Shown piece after piece: positions 49,869 through 59,993 of a DNA stretch of 64,000 nucleotides. Under the pieces are notes generated by a model, which saw only the letters and a program-made list of their open reading frames with translations, made no database searches and was not told the DNA's origin. Both the position numbers and the translations under genes were made by a program. Origin of the DNA: Streptomyces sp. BK208 (lineage in GTDB: Bacteria; Actinomycetota; Actinomycetes; Streptomycetales; Streptomycetaceae); assembly GCF_004364245.1 (NCBI RefSeq), contig NZ_SOAV01000012.1, positions 186,001 to 250,000 of the forward strand, in the 5' to 3' direction. Within the stretch, counting starts at the first letter, position 1. Each line of letters begins with the position of its first letter.

Positions 49869-52092
49869 CCCGGCGTCGCTCCTCCTCCGCGAGGACGTCC
49901 GCCACCTCGGCGTCCGTCACGGCGGCCAGCCTCTCATGGGCGGAGCGGCACTCGGGCGGCTCGATGCTGATGCGCGGCAGGACGGCGTCCAGGCGGCGCG
50001 GCAGCCACCAGTTGGCGCGGCCGAGCAGGTGCATGAGGGCGGGCACCAGGAGCGTGCGCAGCACGAAGGCGTCCAGGGCGACGGCGGCGGCGAGCGCGAT
50101 GCCGAACATGGCGATCACCCGGTCGCCGCTGAGGACGAAGGCGAGGAAGACCGAGATCATGATGACCGCCGCGGAGTTGATCACGCGGCCGGTCTCGGCG
50201 AGTCCCACCCGGACGGCGCGGCGGTTGTCGCCGGTCTCCAGCCACTCCTCGTACATCCGGCTGACGAGGAAGACCTGGTAGTCCATGGAGAGCCCGAAGA
50301 GCACCGAGACCATGATCACGGGCAGGAAGGGTTCGATCGGTCCGGCGCTGCCGAGGCCGAGCAGTTCGCTCCCCCAGCCCCACTGGAAGATCGCCACGAC
50401 CACGCCGAAGGCGGCGGCCACCGCGGCGACGTTCATGGCGGCGGCCTTGAGGGGGATGCCGACCGAGCGGAAGGCCAGCAGGAGCAGCAGGCAGCCCAGG
50501 CCGACGACGACGCCGACGAAGAGGGGCAGCTTGCCGACGATGACGTCGGCGAAGTCGTCGTAGCCGGCCGTCACGCCGCCCACGTGCACGTCGAGCGCGG
50601 TGCCGGACTCGGCGCGCGGCAGCACCTCGGAGCGCAGCCGCTCCACCAGCTCGCTGGTCTGCCGCGACTGCGGCGCCGACTCGGGCACGACGGTGAGGTA
50701 CGCGGCGTCGCCGCCGGAGCTGTACGTCACCGGTGTCACCGAGGAGACACCCTCGGTGGTACGCAGGGTCGCGTCGAGGTTGTCGAGGGCGAGGCGGTCC
50801 TCGGCACCGCGGACCTCGGTGACCAGGGTGAGCGGCCCGTTGACGCCCGGACCGAAGCCGTCGGCCAGCAGGTCGTAGGCCTGGCGGGTGGTGGTGCCCT
50901 TGGGGTCGTTGCCCTGGTCGGAGGTGCCCAGGCGCAGGCCGAGGGTGGGCAGGGCGAGGACGGTGACGACGACGAGGGCGAGGACGCCGAGCAGCTTGGG
51001 GTGGCGCTCGACGAAGGCCGACCAGCGGGCGGCGAACCCGGCCGCCACCTCGGGCTCGGGTCCGTGCTCGGCGAGCCGGCGCCGCTCGCGCCGGCTGAGG
51101 GCGCGCGGGCCGATGTACGACAGCAGGGCCGGCAGCAGCGTCACGGAGGCCGCGACGGTGAGCAGCACGGTCAGCGAGGCGGCGACGGCGACGCCGTTGA
51201 GGAAGCTCAGCCGGAGGATCAGCATGCCGAGGAGGGCGATGCACACGGTGGCGCCCGCGAAGACGACGGCCCGTCCGGTGGTCGCGACGGCCTCCGCGGC
51301 GGCGTCGGCCACGGACAGGCCGCGCTTCAGCCCGCGCCGGTGCCTGGTGACGATGAACAGGGCGTAGTCGATGCCGACGCCGAGCCCGATGAGGGTGCCG
51401 AGCATGGGCGCGAAGTCGGCGACGGTCATAGCGTGACCGAGGAGGGTGATACCGGCGTAGGCGGTGCCGACGGAGACCAGCGCGGTGGCGATGGGCAGCA
51501 GGGCCGCGGCGACGGTGCCGAAGGCGAGGAACAGGACGACGGCGGCCACGGCCACGCCGACGGCCTCGGCGAGGTGGCTGCCGCCGGACTCGGTGAGCGC
51601 TATGGCACCGCCGCCCAGTTCGACGCGGAGCCCGTCCGTCTCGGCCGCCCCGGCGGCGTCGACCACGGCCCGCGCCTCGCCCGCGTCGACGTCCTGGGAG
51701 GCGTCCTCGAAGGTGACCGTGGCGTACGCGGTGTCGGCGTTCTCGCTGATCAGAGGCGAGTCGGGGTCGTCGTACGGGTTGGTCACCGCGGCCACCGAGG
51801 GCAGCTCCGCGATGCGGTCCAGCGTGCGGGTCATGGTCTGTTCGACGTCGGCGGCGCGGACGGTGCCGGTCGTGGTGTGCCAGACGATCGTGTCGCTGTC
51901 GCCGTCGAGGCCGGGAAAGCGGGATTCGAGCAGCCGGGAGGCGCGGTCGGAGCCGGTGCCGGGGATCCCGTAGTCGTTGGAGTACGCGGAGCCGGCGACG
52001 ACGGCGGCCGTGCCCACGCCGCCGAGGGCGAGCAGCCAGAGCAGGACGGCTACGAGGCGACGTTGAACACACCAGCGTGCGAGGGCTGCCAC
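49846..52092 (-). CDS. MMPL/RND-family membrane transporter
   Basis: MMPL-family transporter of 748 residues with two repeats. Each repeat has one helix, an extracellular domain and a bundle of five to six helices. The proton-relay signatures are present: GLGVGIDYALFIVTRH in repeat 1 and LFGLSMDYQVFLVSRMYEEW in repeat 2. Relatives export lipids, siderophores or drugs. The cytoplasmic C-terminus is acidic. GTG 52092 is preferred because GGGAG at 52100-52104 is well placed and it opens directly before the first helix. GTG 52140 is an alternative without a ribosome site. It is followed, overlapping, by the acetyltransferase. Confidence 0.92.
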   Translation of the reverse strand: MAALARWCVQRRLVAVLLWLLALGGVGTAAVVAGSAYSNDYGIPGTGSDRASRLLESRFPGLDGDSDTIVWHTTTGTVRAADVEQTMTRTLDRIAELPSVAAVTNPYDDPDSPLISENADTAYATVTFEDASQDVDAGEARAVVDAAGAAETDGLRVELGGGAIALTESGGSHLAEAVGVAVAAVVLFLAFGTVAAALLPIATALVSVGTAYAGITLLGHAMTVADFAPMLGTLIGLGVGIDYALFIVTRHRRGLKRGLSVADAAAEAVATTGRAVVFAGATVCIALLGMLILRLSFLNGVAVAASLTVLLTVAASVTLLPALLSYIGPRALSRRERRRLAEHGPEPEVAAGFAARWSAFVERHPKLLGVLALVVVTVLALPTLGLRLGTSDQGNDPKGTTTRQAYDLLADGFGPGVNGPLTLVTEVRGAEDRLALDNLDATLRTTEGVSSVTPVTYSSGGDAAYLTVVPESAPQSRQTSELVERLRSEVLPRAESGTALDVHVGGVTAGYDDFADVIVGKLPLFVGVVVGLGCLLLLLAFRSVGIPLKAAAMNVAAVAAAFGVVVAIFQWGWGSELLGLGSAGPIEPFLPVIMVSVLFGLSMDYQVFLVSRMYEEWLETGDNRRAVRVGLAETGRVINSAAVIMISVFLAFVLSGDRVIAMFGIALAAAVALDAFVLRTLLVPALMHLLGRANWWLPRRLDAVLPRISIEPPECRSAHERLAAVTDAEVADVLAEEERRRDVRDTTG

Positions 52093-52273
52093 GAACGTGC
52101 TCCCAGGGATGTCTGATTGTGGATCTTCGACCGGGAACACACGGAAGGCCGGGTACGCCGGAAAAGGGCGTCCATGGTGTGAACGACCCGCAAAGAACGC
52201 ATGAGCTATGCGGAATCACTCTTGCAGGCAGAAGTGATCCTTTGCGGACTTAGTGGGCTTGTTCACAACAACG

Positions 52274-52315
52274 GCCCTGGGGGGACGCGCCGTGCTCGGC
52301 GCGTCCCCCCAGGGC
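52274..52315 (-). terminator. 19-pair terminator after gatB
   Basis: The arms 52274-52292 (GCCCTGGGGGGACGCGCCG) and 52297-52315 are perfect reverse complements around TGCT. It starts 18 bases after the gatB stop on the minus strand and is followed by a mildly T-rich stretch. It ends the gatC-gatA-gatB transcript. Confidence 0.9.
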
Positions 52316-52332
52316 TCGTGGTGTACCGGGGA

Positions 52333-53847
52333 TCAGCCTTCGGTGACGCCCAGCTTCTCCAGGATCAGTTCCTTGACGCGGGCCGCGTCCGCCTGGCCCC
52401 GGGTCGCCTTCATCACGGCGCCGACCAGGGCTCCGGCCGCGGCCACCTTGCCGCCGCGGATCTTGTCGGCGACGCCCGGGTTGCCGGCGATGGCCTCGTC
52501 GACGGCGGCGGTGAGCGCGCCCTCGTCGGAGACCACCTTCAGGCCGCGCTTGTCGACGACCTCGTCCGGGGTGCCCTCCCCGGCGAGGACGCCGAGGATG
52601 ACCTGGCGGGCCAGCTTGTCGTTCAGCTCGCCCTTCGTCACCAGTTCGGCGACACGGGCGACCTGGACCGGCGTGATGGCCAGCTCGTCGAGCGACTTGC
52701 CCGACTCGTTGGCGCTGCGGGCCAGCTCGCCCATCCACCACTTGCGGGCGGAGGCCGCGTCGGCCCCGGCGTCGATGGTGGCGACGATCGGGTCGAGCGC
52801 TCCGGCGTTGAGGATGGACTGCATGTCGTTGCCGGAGATGCCCCACTCCTCGCGGAGCCGGTTGCGGCGCACCAGCGGCAGCTCGGGCAGCCGCGTCCGG
52901 AGCTCCTCGACCCACTCGCGGGACGGGGCCACGGGCACCAGGTCGGGCTCCGGGAAGTACCGGTAGTCCTCCGCCTCCTCCTTCACGCGGCCCGAGGTGG
53001 TGGACCCCGTGTCCTCGTGGAAGTGGCGGGTCTCCTGGATGATCGTGCCGCCGTCGTTCAGCACCGCGGCGTGCCGCTGGATCTCGAAGCGGGCGGCGCG
53101 CTCGACGGAGCGCAGCGAGTTGACGTTCTTGGTCTCGCTGCGGGTGCCGAACTTCTCCCGGCCGTGCGGGCGCAGCGACAGGTTCACGTCGCAGCGCATC
53201 TGGCCCATCTCCATGCGGGCCTCGGACACGCCGAGGGCCCGGATGAGTTCGCGCAGCTCGCGGACGTAGGCGCGGGCGACCTCGGGGGCGCGCTCGCCCG
53301 CTCCCTCGATCGGCTTGGTGACGATCTCGATGAGCGGGATGCCGGCGCGGTTGTAGTCGAGCAGGGAGTGCGAGGCGCCGTGGATGCGGCCCGTCGCGCC
53401 ACCGACGTGCAGCGACTTGCCGGTGTCCTCCTCCATGTGGGCTCGCTCGATCTGGACGCGGAAGGTCTCCCCGTCCTCCAGCTGCACGTCGAGGTAGCCG
53501 TCGAAGGCGATCGGCTCGTCGTACTGGGAGGTCTGGAAGTTCTTCGGCATGTCCGGATAGAAGTAGTTCTTCCGGGCGAAGCGGCACCACTCGGCGATCT
53601 CGCAGTTCAGCGCGAGACCGATCTTGATCGCCGACTCGACGCCGGTCGCGTTGACGACCGGGAGCGCACCGGGCATGCCGAGGCAGACGGGGCAGGTCTG
53701 GGTGTTGGGGTCGGCACCGAGTGCGGTCGAACAGCCGCAGAACATCTTGGTGTGGGTGCCGAGTTCGACATGGACCTCGAGGCCCATGACGGGGTCGTAC
53801 GACGCGAGTGCGTCCTCGTACGACACCAGGTCGGTCGTGGTGGTCAC
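52333..53847 (-). CDS. gatB: Asp-tRNA(Asn)/Glu-tRNA(Gln) amidotransferase subunit B
   Basis: Subunit B of the transamidosome, 504 residues. It binds the misacylated tRNA and activates the Glu/Asp side chain with ATP. Signatures: GLEVHVELGTHTKMFCGC with the zinc-type pair CGCST and CPVCLGMPGALP, FARKNYFYPDMPKNFQTSQYD, LLDYNRAGIPLIEIVT, MRCDVNLSLRP and the C-terminal GatB/YqeY domain ending AARVKELILEKLGV. It starts at GTG 53847. It lies 15 bases behind the 79-residue gene in the gat operon. Confidence 0.97.
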   Translation of the reverse strand: MTTTTDLVSYEDALASYDPVMGLEVHVELGTHTKMFCGCSTALGADPNTQTCPVCLGMPGALPVVNATGVESAIKIGLALNCEIAEWCRFARKNYFYPDMPKNFQTSQYDEPIAFDGYLDVQLEDGETFRVQIERAHMEEDTGKSLHVGGATGRIHGASHSLLDYNRAGIPLIEIVTKPIEGAGERAPEVARAYVRELRELIRALGVSEARMEMGQMRCDVNLSLRPHGREKFGTRSETKNVNSLRSVERAARFEIQRHAAVLNDGGTIIQETRHFHEDTGSTTSGRVKEEAEDYRYFPEPDLVPVAPSREWVEELRTRLPELPLVRRNRLREEWGISGNDMQSILNAGALDPIVATIDAGADAASARKWWMGELARSANESGKSLDELAITPVQVARVAELVTKGELNDKLARQVILGVLAGEGTPDEVVDKRGLKVVSDEGALTAAVDEAIAGNPGVADKIRGGKVAAAGALVGAVMKATRGQADAARVKELILEKLGVTEG

Positions 53848-53862
53848 GGTGAAACTTCCCTC

Positions 53863-54098
53863 TCAGCCCAGCAGGACGTCGTCGTCGCCGAGACGCTTCA
53901 GCTCGCGGTACAGGATGGCGAGGTTGGTGACGACGGCGGCGCCGGTGACGACGGCGTCGAGCAGCCGCAGCGTGTCGCTCTCGCTCCGGGCCTTCTTGAT
54001 CTGCTTGTAGACCCCGACGGCGCCGAACGCCGACGTGGCCATCGAGACGTACAGACCGGACTTGGACTTCTTGAAGCCCTTGGCCTTGGTCAGTGCAC

Positions 54099-54102
<4 letters not shown>
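53863..54102 (-). CDS. Small hypothetical protein in the gat operon
   Basis: Protein of 79 residues: a basic N-terminus (VSALTKAKGFKKSKSGLYV), a weakly hydrophobic middle (SMATSAFGAVGVYKQIKKA, LLDAVVTGAAVVTNLAILYREL) and an acidic end. The GTG at 54102 overlaps the gatA stop (GTGA), showing coupling. It is inserted between gatA and gatB, an arrangement also seen, as I recall, in S. coelicolor. Function is unknown. It may be peripheral to the membrane. Confidence 0.8.
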
Positions 54103-55592
<1,490 letters not shown>

Positions 55593-55597
55593 GGCGG

Positions 55598-55894
55598 TTA
55601 CTCCTCCCCCAGGATCTGCGGCACCTTGAAACGCTGCTGCTCCTGGGCCGGGGCGCCGGAGAGCGCCTGCTCGGGCGTGAGCGACGGACGGACCTCGTCC
55701 GGCCGCATGACGTTCGTCAGCGGGAGCGGGTGCGAGGTCGGCGGTACGTCTTGGTCGGCGACCTCGCTGACGCGGGCGACCGCGCCGATGATGTCGTCCA
55801 GCTGTCCCGCGAAGTGCTCGAGCTCTTCGGGCTTCAGCTCCAGACGCGCCAGCCGGGCGAGGTGGGCGACCTCCTCGCGCGTGATGCCAGGCAT
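55598..55894 (-). CDS. gatC: Asp-tRNA(Asn)/Glu-tRNA(Gln) amidotransferase subunit C
   Basis: Small subunit of 98 residues that wraps GatA and GatB and stabilises the complex. Typical features: ITREEVAHLARLARLELKPEELEHFAGQLDDIIGAV at the N-terminus, and a C-terminal belt (TNVMRPDEVRPSLTPEQALSGAP, FKVPQILGEE). The ATG at 55894 has AGAGGAACG upstream. It is the first gene of the gatC-gatA-(79-residue)-gatB operon. Confidence 0.95.
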   Translation of the reverse strand: MPGITREEVAHLARLARLELKPEELEHFAGQLDDIIGAVARVSEVADQDVPPTSHPLPLTNVMRPDEVRPSLTPEQALSGAPAQEQQRFKVPQILGEE

Positions 55895-56198
55895 GCAGCG
55901 TTCCTCTGGGTGAGTGTGTGGTCGGGGCACGTCGGCCGGGGCAAGTCGCTTGCCCCCGTCGCGTCGGCCCGATCGGTTTGGCCCAATCCTATGGGGCCGG
56001 GCACCGTGGCCGTTAAACGGTTTCCCCGGGAGCGGCTCCACGGCGCCGCGCGTCCCGGGCCGTGCTGCTCGGGAAGTGGTTGCCGTACCGCTCCTGCACC
56101 TCCGGCAGGCTCCCCCGGGTGGCCTCAGTGAGGGCGATGCGCCGCAGGTGACGGACGTACTCGCGGCGTTCGGTGCCGGCCGGCCGTGCGGGGCGGGC
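55895..56198 (-). other. gatC upstream region
   Basis: The 304-base gap between gatC and the DUF4267 gene holds two parts. About 118 bases next to gatC are presumably its promoter and leader, with an ATAGGATTGG-type A+T-richer stretch near 55984. The rest is a start-less reading frame at 56013-56198, described separately. Confidence 0.5.
56013..56198 (-). pseudogene. Start-less coding remnant after the DUF4267 gene
   Basis: Directly after the DUF4267 stop codon, and in the same frame, 61 codons run without a stop to a TAA at 56013-56015. The middle reads like real protein: REYVRHLRRIALTEATRGSL then PEVQERYGNHFPSSTARDAR, with strongly G/C third positions. There is no ATG and only an internal GTG (before QERYGN). 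It may be the 3' end of a decayed gene, or an ancestral C-terminus cut off by a stop. No family recognised, so confidence is low. Confidence 0.3.
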
Positions 56199-56570
56199 TC
56201 AGACCGCGAAGAGCAGCCCGGCACTGATCAGGACAACGACCGCGGTGGCGAGGTGGATCCCGAAGGCCACCGCCTTCTCACCCCCGTGGCGCAGCACGAC
56301 GAGCGTGTCCGCCAGCGGGATCAGGGCGACGCAGAGCATGAACCACGCCTCGGGGCGGGCGCCGGCGAAGGCCAGCAGCGCCAGTCCCACCACGCCGAGC
56401 GTGCCGTCCCTGACGCCCTTGACCGTCAGATAGGCGCCGGCGTCGCCGCCGGGGTCGGCCGGGACGCCGTAGCCGGCGGCGGCCGGGCCGGGCTGGAACA
56501 GGAAGCGGTAGCCGAGGAACAGGCAGAACAGGTTGAGCACGACGGCCAGGGTGTACGCGGTGATGGTCAT
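56199..56570 (-). CDS. DUF4267 small membrane protein
   Basis: Membrane protein of 123 residues with about four helices (YTLAVVLNLFCLFLGYRFLF; GTLGVVGLALLAFAGARPEAW; MLCVALIPLADTLVVL; IHLATAVVVLISAGLLFAV). The loop GYGVPADPGGDAGAYLTVKGVRDGTLG matches DUF4267 proteins as I know them. AAGGAG at 56576-56581 is ideally placed for the ATG at 56570. It is divergent from a tetR gene with twin operators, so it is the likely regulated target. Function is unknown. Confidence 0.82.
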   Translation of the reverse strand: MTITAYTLAVVLNLFCLFLGYRFLFQPGPAAAGYGVPADPGGDAGAYLTVKGVRDGTLGVVGLALLAFAGARPEAWFMLCVALIPLADTLVVLRHGGEKAVAFGIHLATAVVVLISAGLLFAV

Positions 56571-56582
56571 GACCACTCCTTG

Positions 56583-56648
56583 CTAGCAGCGCTAGTGATG
56601 AGAGTGACGCTAGCAGAGCGTCGACAATATGGCTAGCGCTGCTAGAAT
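56583..56648 (+). promoter_or_regulatory. Twin palindromic operators and leaderless tetR promoter
   Basis: CTAGC-AGC-GCTAG (56583-56595) and CTAGC-GCT-GCTAG (56633-56645) are the same 13-base site in opposite orientation, 50 bases apart, with a further GCTAGC core near 56609-56614. For the + strand, TCGACA (56621-56626) and TAGAAT (56643-56648) are spaced 16 bases and would start transcription at about the tetR ATG. Operator 2 lies between the promoter elements, so autorepression is expected. Confidence 0.72.
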
Positions 56649-56655
56649 CGGGGTC

Positions 56656-57246
56656 ATGACGATCCAGACGCGCCGGGAGCGCGAACGAGCGGAGCGTGAG
56701 CGGCTCATCGTGACGGCCGCGCGGGACCTGGCCGAGGCGGAGGGCTGGGACGCGGTCACCACGCGTCGGCTGGCCGCCGAGATCGAGTACAGCCAGCCGG
56801 TGCTGTACAGCCACTTCAAGGGCAAGGGCGCGATCATGGCGGCGGTCGCGGTACGGGGCTGCGAGGAGCTGACGGTCGAGCTGCGGGAGTCGGCGGCGGC
56901 GGCCGAGGGGGCGCAGGCGACGCTGGCGGCGATCGGCCGGGCGTACACGGACTTCGGACGCCGGCGGCCCGCGCTCTACGACGCGATGTGCACGCACCTG
57001 GTGGACCTGCCGTTCGCCACCCCCGAGGCTCCGGCTCCGCTCCAGGAGGCGTTCGGCGAGATGCTGCGGGCCGTGGAGGCCGTCGCGGGCGAGGGGGAGG
57101 ACCCGGGGCTGCTCACGGAGACGTTCTGGGCCGGGCTGCACGGGCTGGTGACGCTGATGCGCAGCGGCCGGCTCCCGCAGGAGGCCCACGACCGGCGGCT
57201 CGCCCTGCTGATCGGGCGCTTCGCACCGGGGAGCAGCGCGAGCTGA
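56656..57246 (+). CDS. TetR-family transcriptional regulator
   Basis: TetR-family protein of 196 residues. A basic N-terminus (TIQTRRERERAERERLI) leads into the helix-turn-helix VTAARDLAEAEGWDAVTTRRLAAEIEYSQPVLYSHFKGKGAI. The C-terminal domain is TetR_C_33/WHG-like (TFWAGLHGLVTLMRSGRLP). The ATG at 56656 has no ribosome site; a promoter positioned so that transcription begins at the ATG suggests a leaderless mRNA. It is divergent from the DUF4267 gene and shares two perfect palindromic operators with it. Confidence 0.92.
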   Translation: MTIQTRRERERAERERLIVTAARDLAEAEGWDAVTTRRLAAEIEYSQPVLYSHFKGKGAIMAAVAVRGCEELTVELRESAAAAEGAQATLAAIGRAYTDFGRRRPALYDAMCTHLVDLPFATPEAPAPLQEAFGEMLRAVEAVAGEGEDPGLLTETFWAGLHGLVTLMRSGRLPQEAHDRRLALLIGRFAPGSSAS

Positions 57247-57311
57247 GCGGCGGCGAGCGGCGGGGCCGGCGAGAGTCCGGAGCCGCGCGGCACGGCAACG
57301 CCACCGGGTCG

Positions 57312-57408
57312 CGCGGCACGGCGGTCCGCGGTCGCGCCACGACGGCGGCCCGGAGTCACGCGGCACGGCGACGGTCCGCGGTCGCGCCACGGCAGCGGCC
57401 CGGAGCCA
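57312..57408. repeat. Imperfect tandem repeat, about 47-50 bases, two copies
   Basis: Copy 1 (57312-57358) and copy 2 (57359-57408) share the order CGCGGCACGGCG, GGTCCGCGGTCGCGCCACG, GCGGCCCGGAG, with a three-base insertion and single substitutions. A partial third copy follows. It sits between tetR and the convergent rmdB. Confidence 0.75.
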
Positions 57409-57433
57409 CGCGAGACGGCGGCCGTTCGAGGTC

Positions 57434-57508
57434 GTGCGGGACGGGTCGGCGGGCTGTCGCGGGTGTGGTGCGGGACGGGTCGGCGGGCTGTCGCGGGTGT
57501 GGTGCGGG
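57434..57508. repeat. Exact 34-base tandem duplication
   Basis: The 34 bases at 57434-57467 (starting GTGCGGGACGGGTCGGCGGG) are repeated exactly at 57468-57501, and the first seven bases recur at 57502-57508. It lies just downstream of the rmdB stop. Together with the preceding imperfect repeat it makes a 200-base minisatellite-like spacer, probably variable between strains. Confidence 0.9.
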
Positions 57509-57519
57509 CCTGGGGCAGG

Positions 57520-59736
57520 TCACTCGTCGCTCGCCGCTGCCGGGAGGGCGGCGGCGGTCCGGACCCAGCCCCGCGAACCTCGGGCGAGCAGCCAGGCGGT
57601 GGTCTCCTCGGGCGGCATCGCGGCCGCGACCAGCCAGCCCTGTACGGCGTCGCAGCCCAGGTCGCGCAGGCGCTCCCAGGTCTCGTCGTCCTCCACGCCC
57701 TCGGCGACGACGAGCAGGCCCAGCGAATGGGCGAGGTCGACGGTGCAGCGCACGATCTCGGCGTCCTCGTTGTCGATGGCCAGCCGGGCCACGAACGAGC
57801 GGTCGATCTTCAGCTCGCTGACGGGGAGCCTGCGCAGGTGGACCAGGGAGGAGTAGCCGGTGCCGAAGTCGTCCAGGGACATCTTCACGCCGTGCCCGGT
57901 CAGCGCGTTGAGGGTGTCGGCCGCGCGCTGCGGGTCCTCCAGCAGGACGTGCTCGGTGATCTCGAGTTGGAGCGCTCCCGCGGGAACGCCGTGCCGGGCG
58001 AGCCGTGCGGCCACCGAGCCCGCGAAGCCGGGGGTGTGCACGTCGCGCGGGGAGACGTTGACCGCGACCGGCACGAACAGGCCCTGGGAGCGCCACCGGG
58101 CGACCTGGCCGAGCGCGGTCTCCAGGACGTACTCGGTGAGGTGGGGCATCAGCCCGGACGACTCGGCGATGGCTATGAACTCGTCCGGGGGGACCTTGCC
58201 GCGCTCGGGGTGCACCCAGCGCACCAGGGCCTCCAGGCCGGCGACCTGTCCGTCGAAGCGGACCTTGGGCTGGTAGTGCAGCTGCACCTCGTGGGCGTCC
58301 AGGGCGCGGCGCAGGTCGCCCAGGAGGCCGAGCCGGTCGGGGGTGTTGGAGTCCCGCTTGGACTCGTAGACCTCCACGCCCGTGCGGTCCCGCTTCGCCT
58401 GGTACATCGCCACGTCCGCGCGGCGCAGCAGTCCCTCGGCGTCCAGCGCGTGGTCGGGGAAGACCGCGACGCCCGCGCTGGCCTCCAGGACCAGGGTGAG
58501 ACCGTCCAGGTCCATCGGGGAACTGAGCGCGGACACCAGCCCACGGGCTATCCGGGTCGCCGACGTGGTGGAGTCGGCGACGGGAAGTAAGACGGCGAAC
58601 TCGTCCCCGCCGAGCCGCGCGGCCTCGGCCCCGCGCGGCAGGGCCTGACGCAGCCGGTCGGCGGTCTGCAGCAGCAACCGGTCACCGGCGAGGTGTCCGA
58701 GCGTGTCGTTGACCGACCGGAAACGGTCGAGGTCGATCAGCATGAGGGCGGCGCGGGCGCCGATGCGCTCGGCGTCGTCCAGCGCGGTCCAGGTGCGCTC
58801 CAGGAGCCACTGCCGGTTGGGCAGTCCGGTGAGCGGGTCGCGCAACTGCTCCTCGGCGCGGGCTCGGGCGATCCACAGCGTGGAGTCGAGGGCGATGAGG
58901 GGGATGGCGAACAGCGGCAGCAGCAGCGGCTTGGCGACGGCGACGACGCAGACCAGCGGGGCGATGCCGAGCAGGGCGACGGCGACCAGGCCCTGCCGGA
59001 CCAGGGCGGTGCGGGCGACGGTGGGCAGCCCGGGGCGCGGGGTCTGCACGTACCACAGCAGGGTGCGGGTGACGGCGAGGTAGGCGACGGCGACGAGCAC
59101 CACCTTGGGCACCGCGTACACCCCCCAGGTGTCGGGGTCCCAGGGCTGCTCGACCGACGGTACGGAGCCGCAGACGCCGAGCAGCAGGGCCCCCGCGGCG
59201 ATGCCGAGGATGTCCACGGCTCCGTGCACGACGCCGTGCCGCCAGGGGCCCCGCCGGGCTATGGCGACCAGGACGACGACGGTGAGGCTGACCATGCCGG
59301 CCGGCAGCCAGCCGTACAGCAGCAGGACGGCGAGGGTGAGGGCGGCGCCCGAGCCGGTGCCGCCCCACCAGCGGGAGCGGCCGAGCATGACCAGGTGGCC
59401 GACGACGATGCCGGCCAGCACGGCCAGGGACCAGCCGACGGTGCCGGACGGGAAGAGGGCGTGGCCGTCGCTGAACGCCCGGTAGAAACCGGCGCCCAGG
59501 ACGAAGGCGGCGGTCGCGACGATCGCCGCCGGCAACGCGGGCCAGGACAGGTGCCGTTCACCGTCCGGGTCGGCCGGGCCCGCGGTGGGTCCGGCGGCCG
59601 GCGGCATGCGGGTGCCCGCAGCGGGATGCGGGGCGCCCCCGGCGCGTTGCCCGGGCCTCAGGCTCACGTGCCACGCGCCCACCCTGCGACGCAGGCTCAG
59701 CCGTGAGCCCGCGGCGGCGCTCTCGGTCGGTTCCAT
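57520..59736 (-). CDS. rmdB: Membrane GGDEF-EAL c-di-GMP enzyme RmdB
   Basis: c-di-GMP turnover protein of 738 residues. About eight membrane helices (residues 70-300) precede GGDEF and EAL domains. GGDEF is intact (ARLGGDEFAVLL), but the inhibitory-site RxxD reads RGAE. The EAL domain has every key motif: GLEALVRW, NVSPRD, LEITEH, DDFGTGYSSL, KIDRSFV and AEGVED, so phosphodiesterase activity is expected. Its position next to ligA matches S. coelicolor SCO5495 (RmdB), which hydrolyses c-di-GMP and affects development. The ATG at 59736 is preceded by AGAGGG. It follows ligA on the same strand after 257 bases. Confidence 0.9.
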   Translation of the reverse strand: MEPTESAAAGSRLSLRRRVGAWHVSLRPGQRAGGAPHPAAGTRMPPAAGPTAGPADPDGERHLSWPALPAAIVATAAFVLGAGFYRAFSDGHALFPSGTVGWSLAVLAGIVVGHLVMLGRSRWWGGTGSGAALTLAVLLLYGWLPAGMVSLTVVVLVAIARRGPWRHGVVHGAVDILGIAAGALLLGVCGSVPSVEQPWDPDTWGVYAVPKVVLVAVAYLAVTRTLLWYVQTPRPGLPTVARTALVRQGLVAVALLGIAPLVCVVAVAKPLLLPLFAIPLIALDSTLWIARARAEEQLRDPLTGLPNRQWLLERTWTALDDAERIGARAALMLIDLDRFRSVNDTLGHLAGDRLLLQTADRLRQALPRGAEAARLGGDEFAVLLPVADSTTSATRIARGLVSALSSPMDLDGLTLVLEASAGVAVFPDHALDAEGLLRRADVAMYQAKRDRTGVEVYESKRDSNTPDRLGLLGDLRRALDAHEVQLHYQPKVRFDGQVAGLEALVRWVHPERGKVPPDEFIAIAESSGLMPHLTEYVLETALGQVARWRSQGLFVPVAVNVSPRDVHTPGFAGSVAARLARHGVPAGALQLEITEHVLLEDPQRAADTLNALTGHGVKMSLDDFGTGYSSLVHLRRLPVSELKIDRSFVARLAIDNEDAEIVRCTVDLAHSLGLLVVAEGVEDDETWERLRDLGCDAVQGWLVAAAMPPEETTAWLLARGSRGWVRTAAALPAAASDE

Positions 59737-59993
59737 TCCCGTCCCTCTCACAGCCGGCGGTGCCCACACCACACGGCCCCCGCCTCGACCACCTTCAACG
59801 GCTTGGCGTCGAAGTCCCCTCCCCCTGTCGCTCGGGGCAGGGGGGCGCCCCGACCGCAGCTGGGCACGGCGGGCGCACACCTCAACAGTAGGCCGCGGAA
59901 GGCTTCCAGGGGCACTGGTCGTCGACGGTTGCCCGAATGCCACCCGGCCACCCGTATGCATCTGATATGCGCCGATCGGGCGGCCTTCAACCG

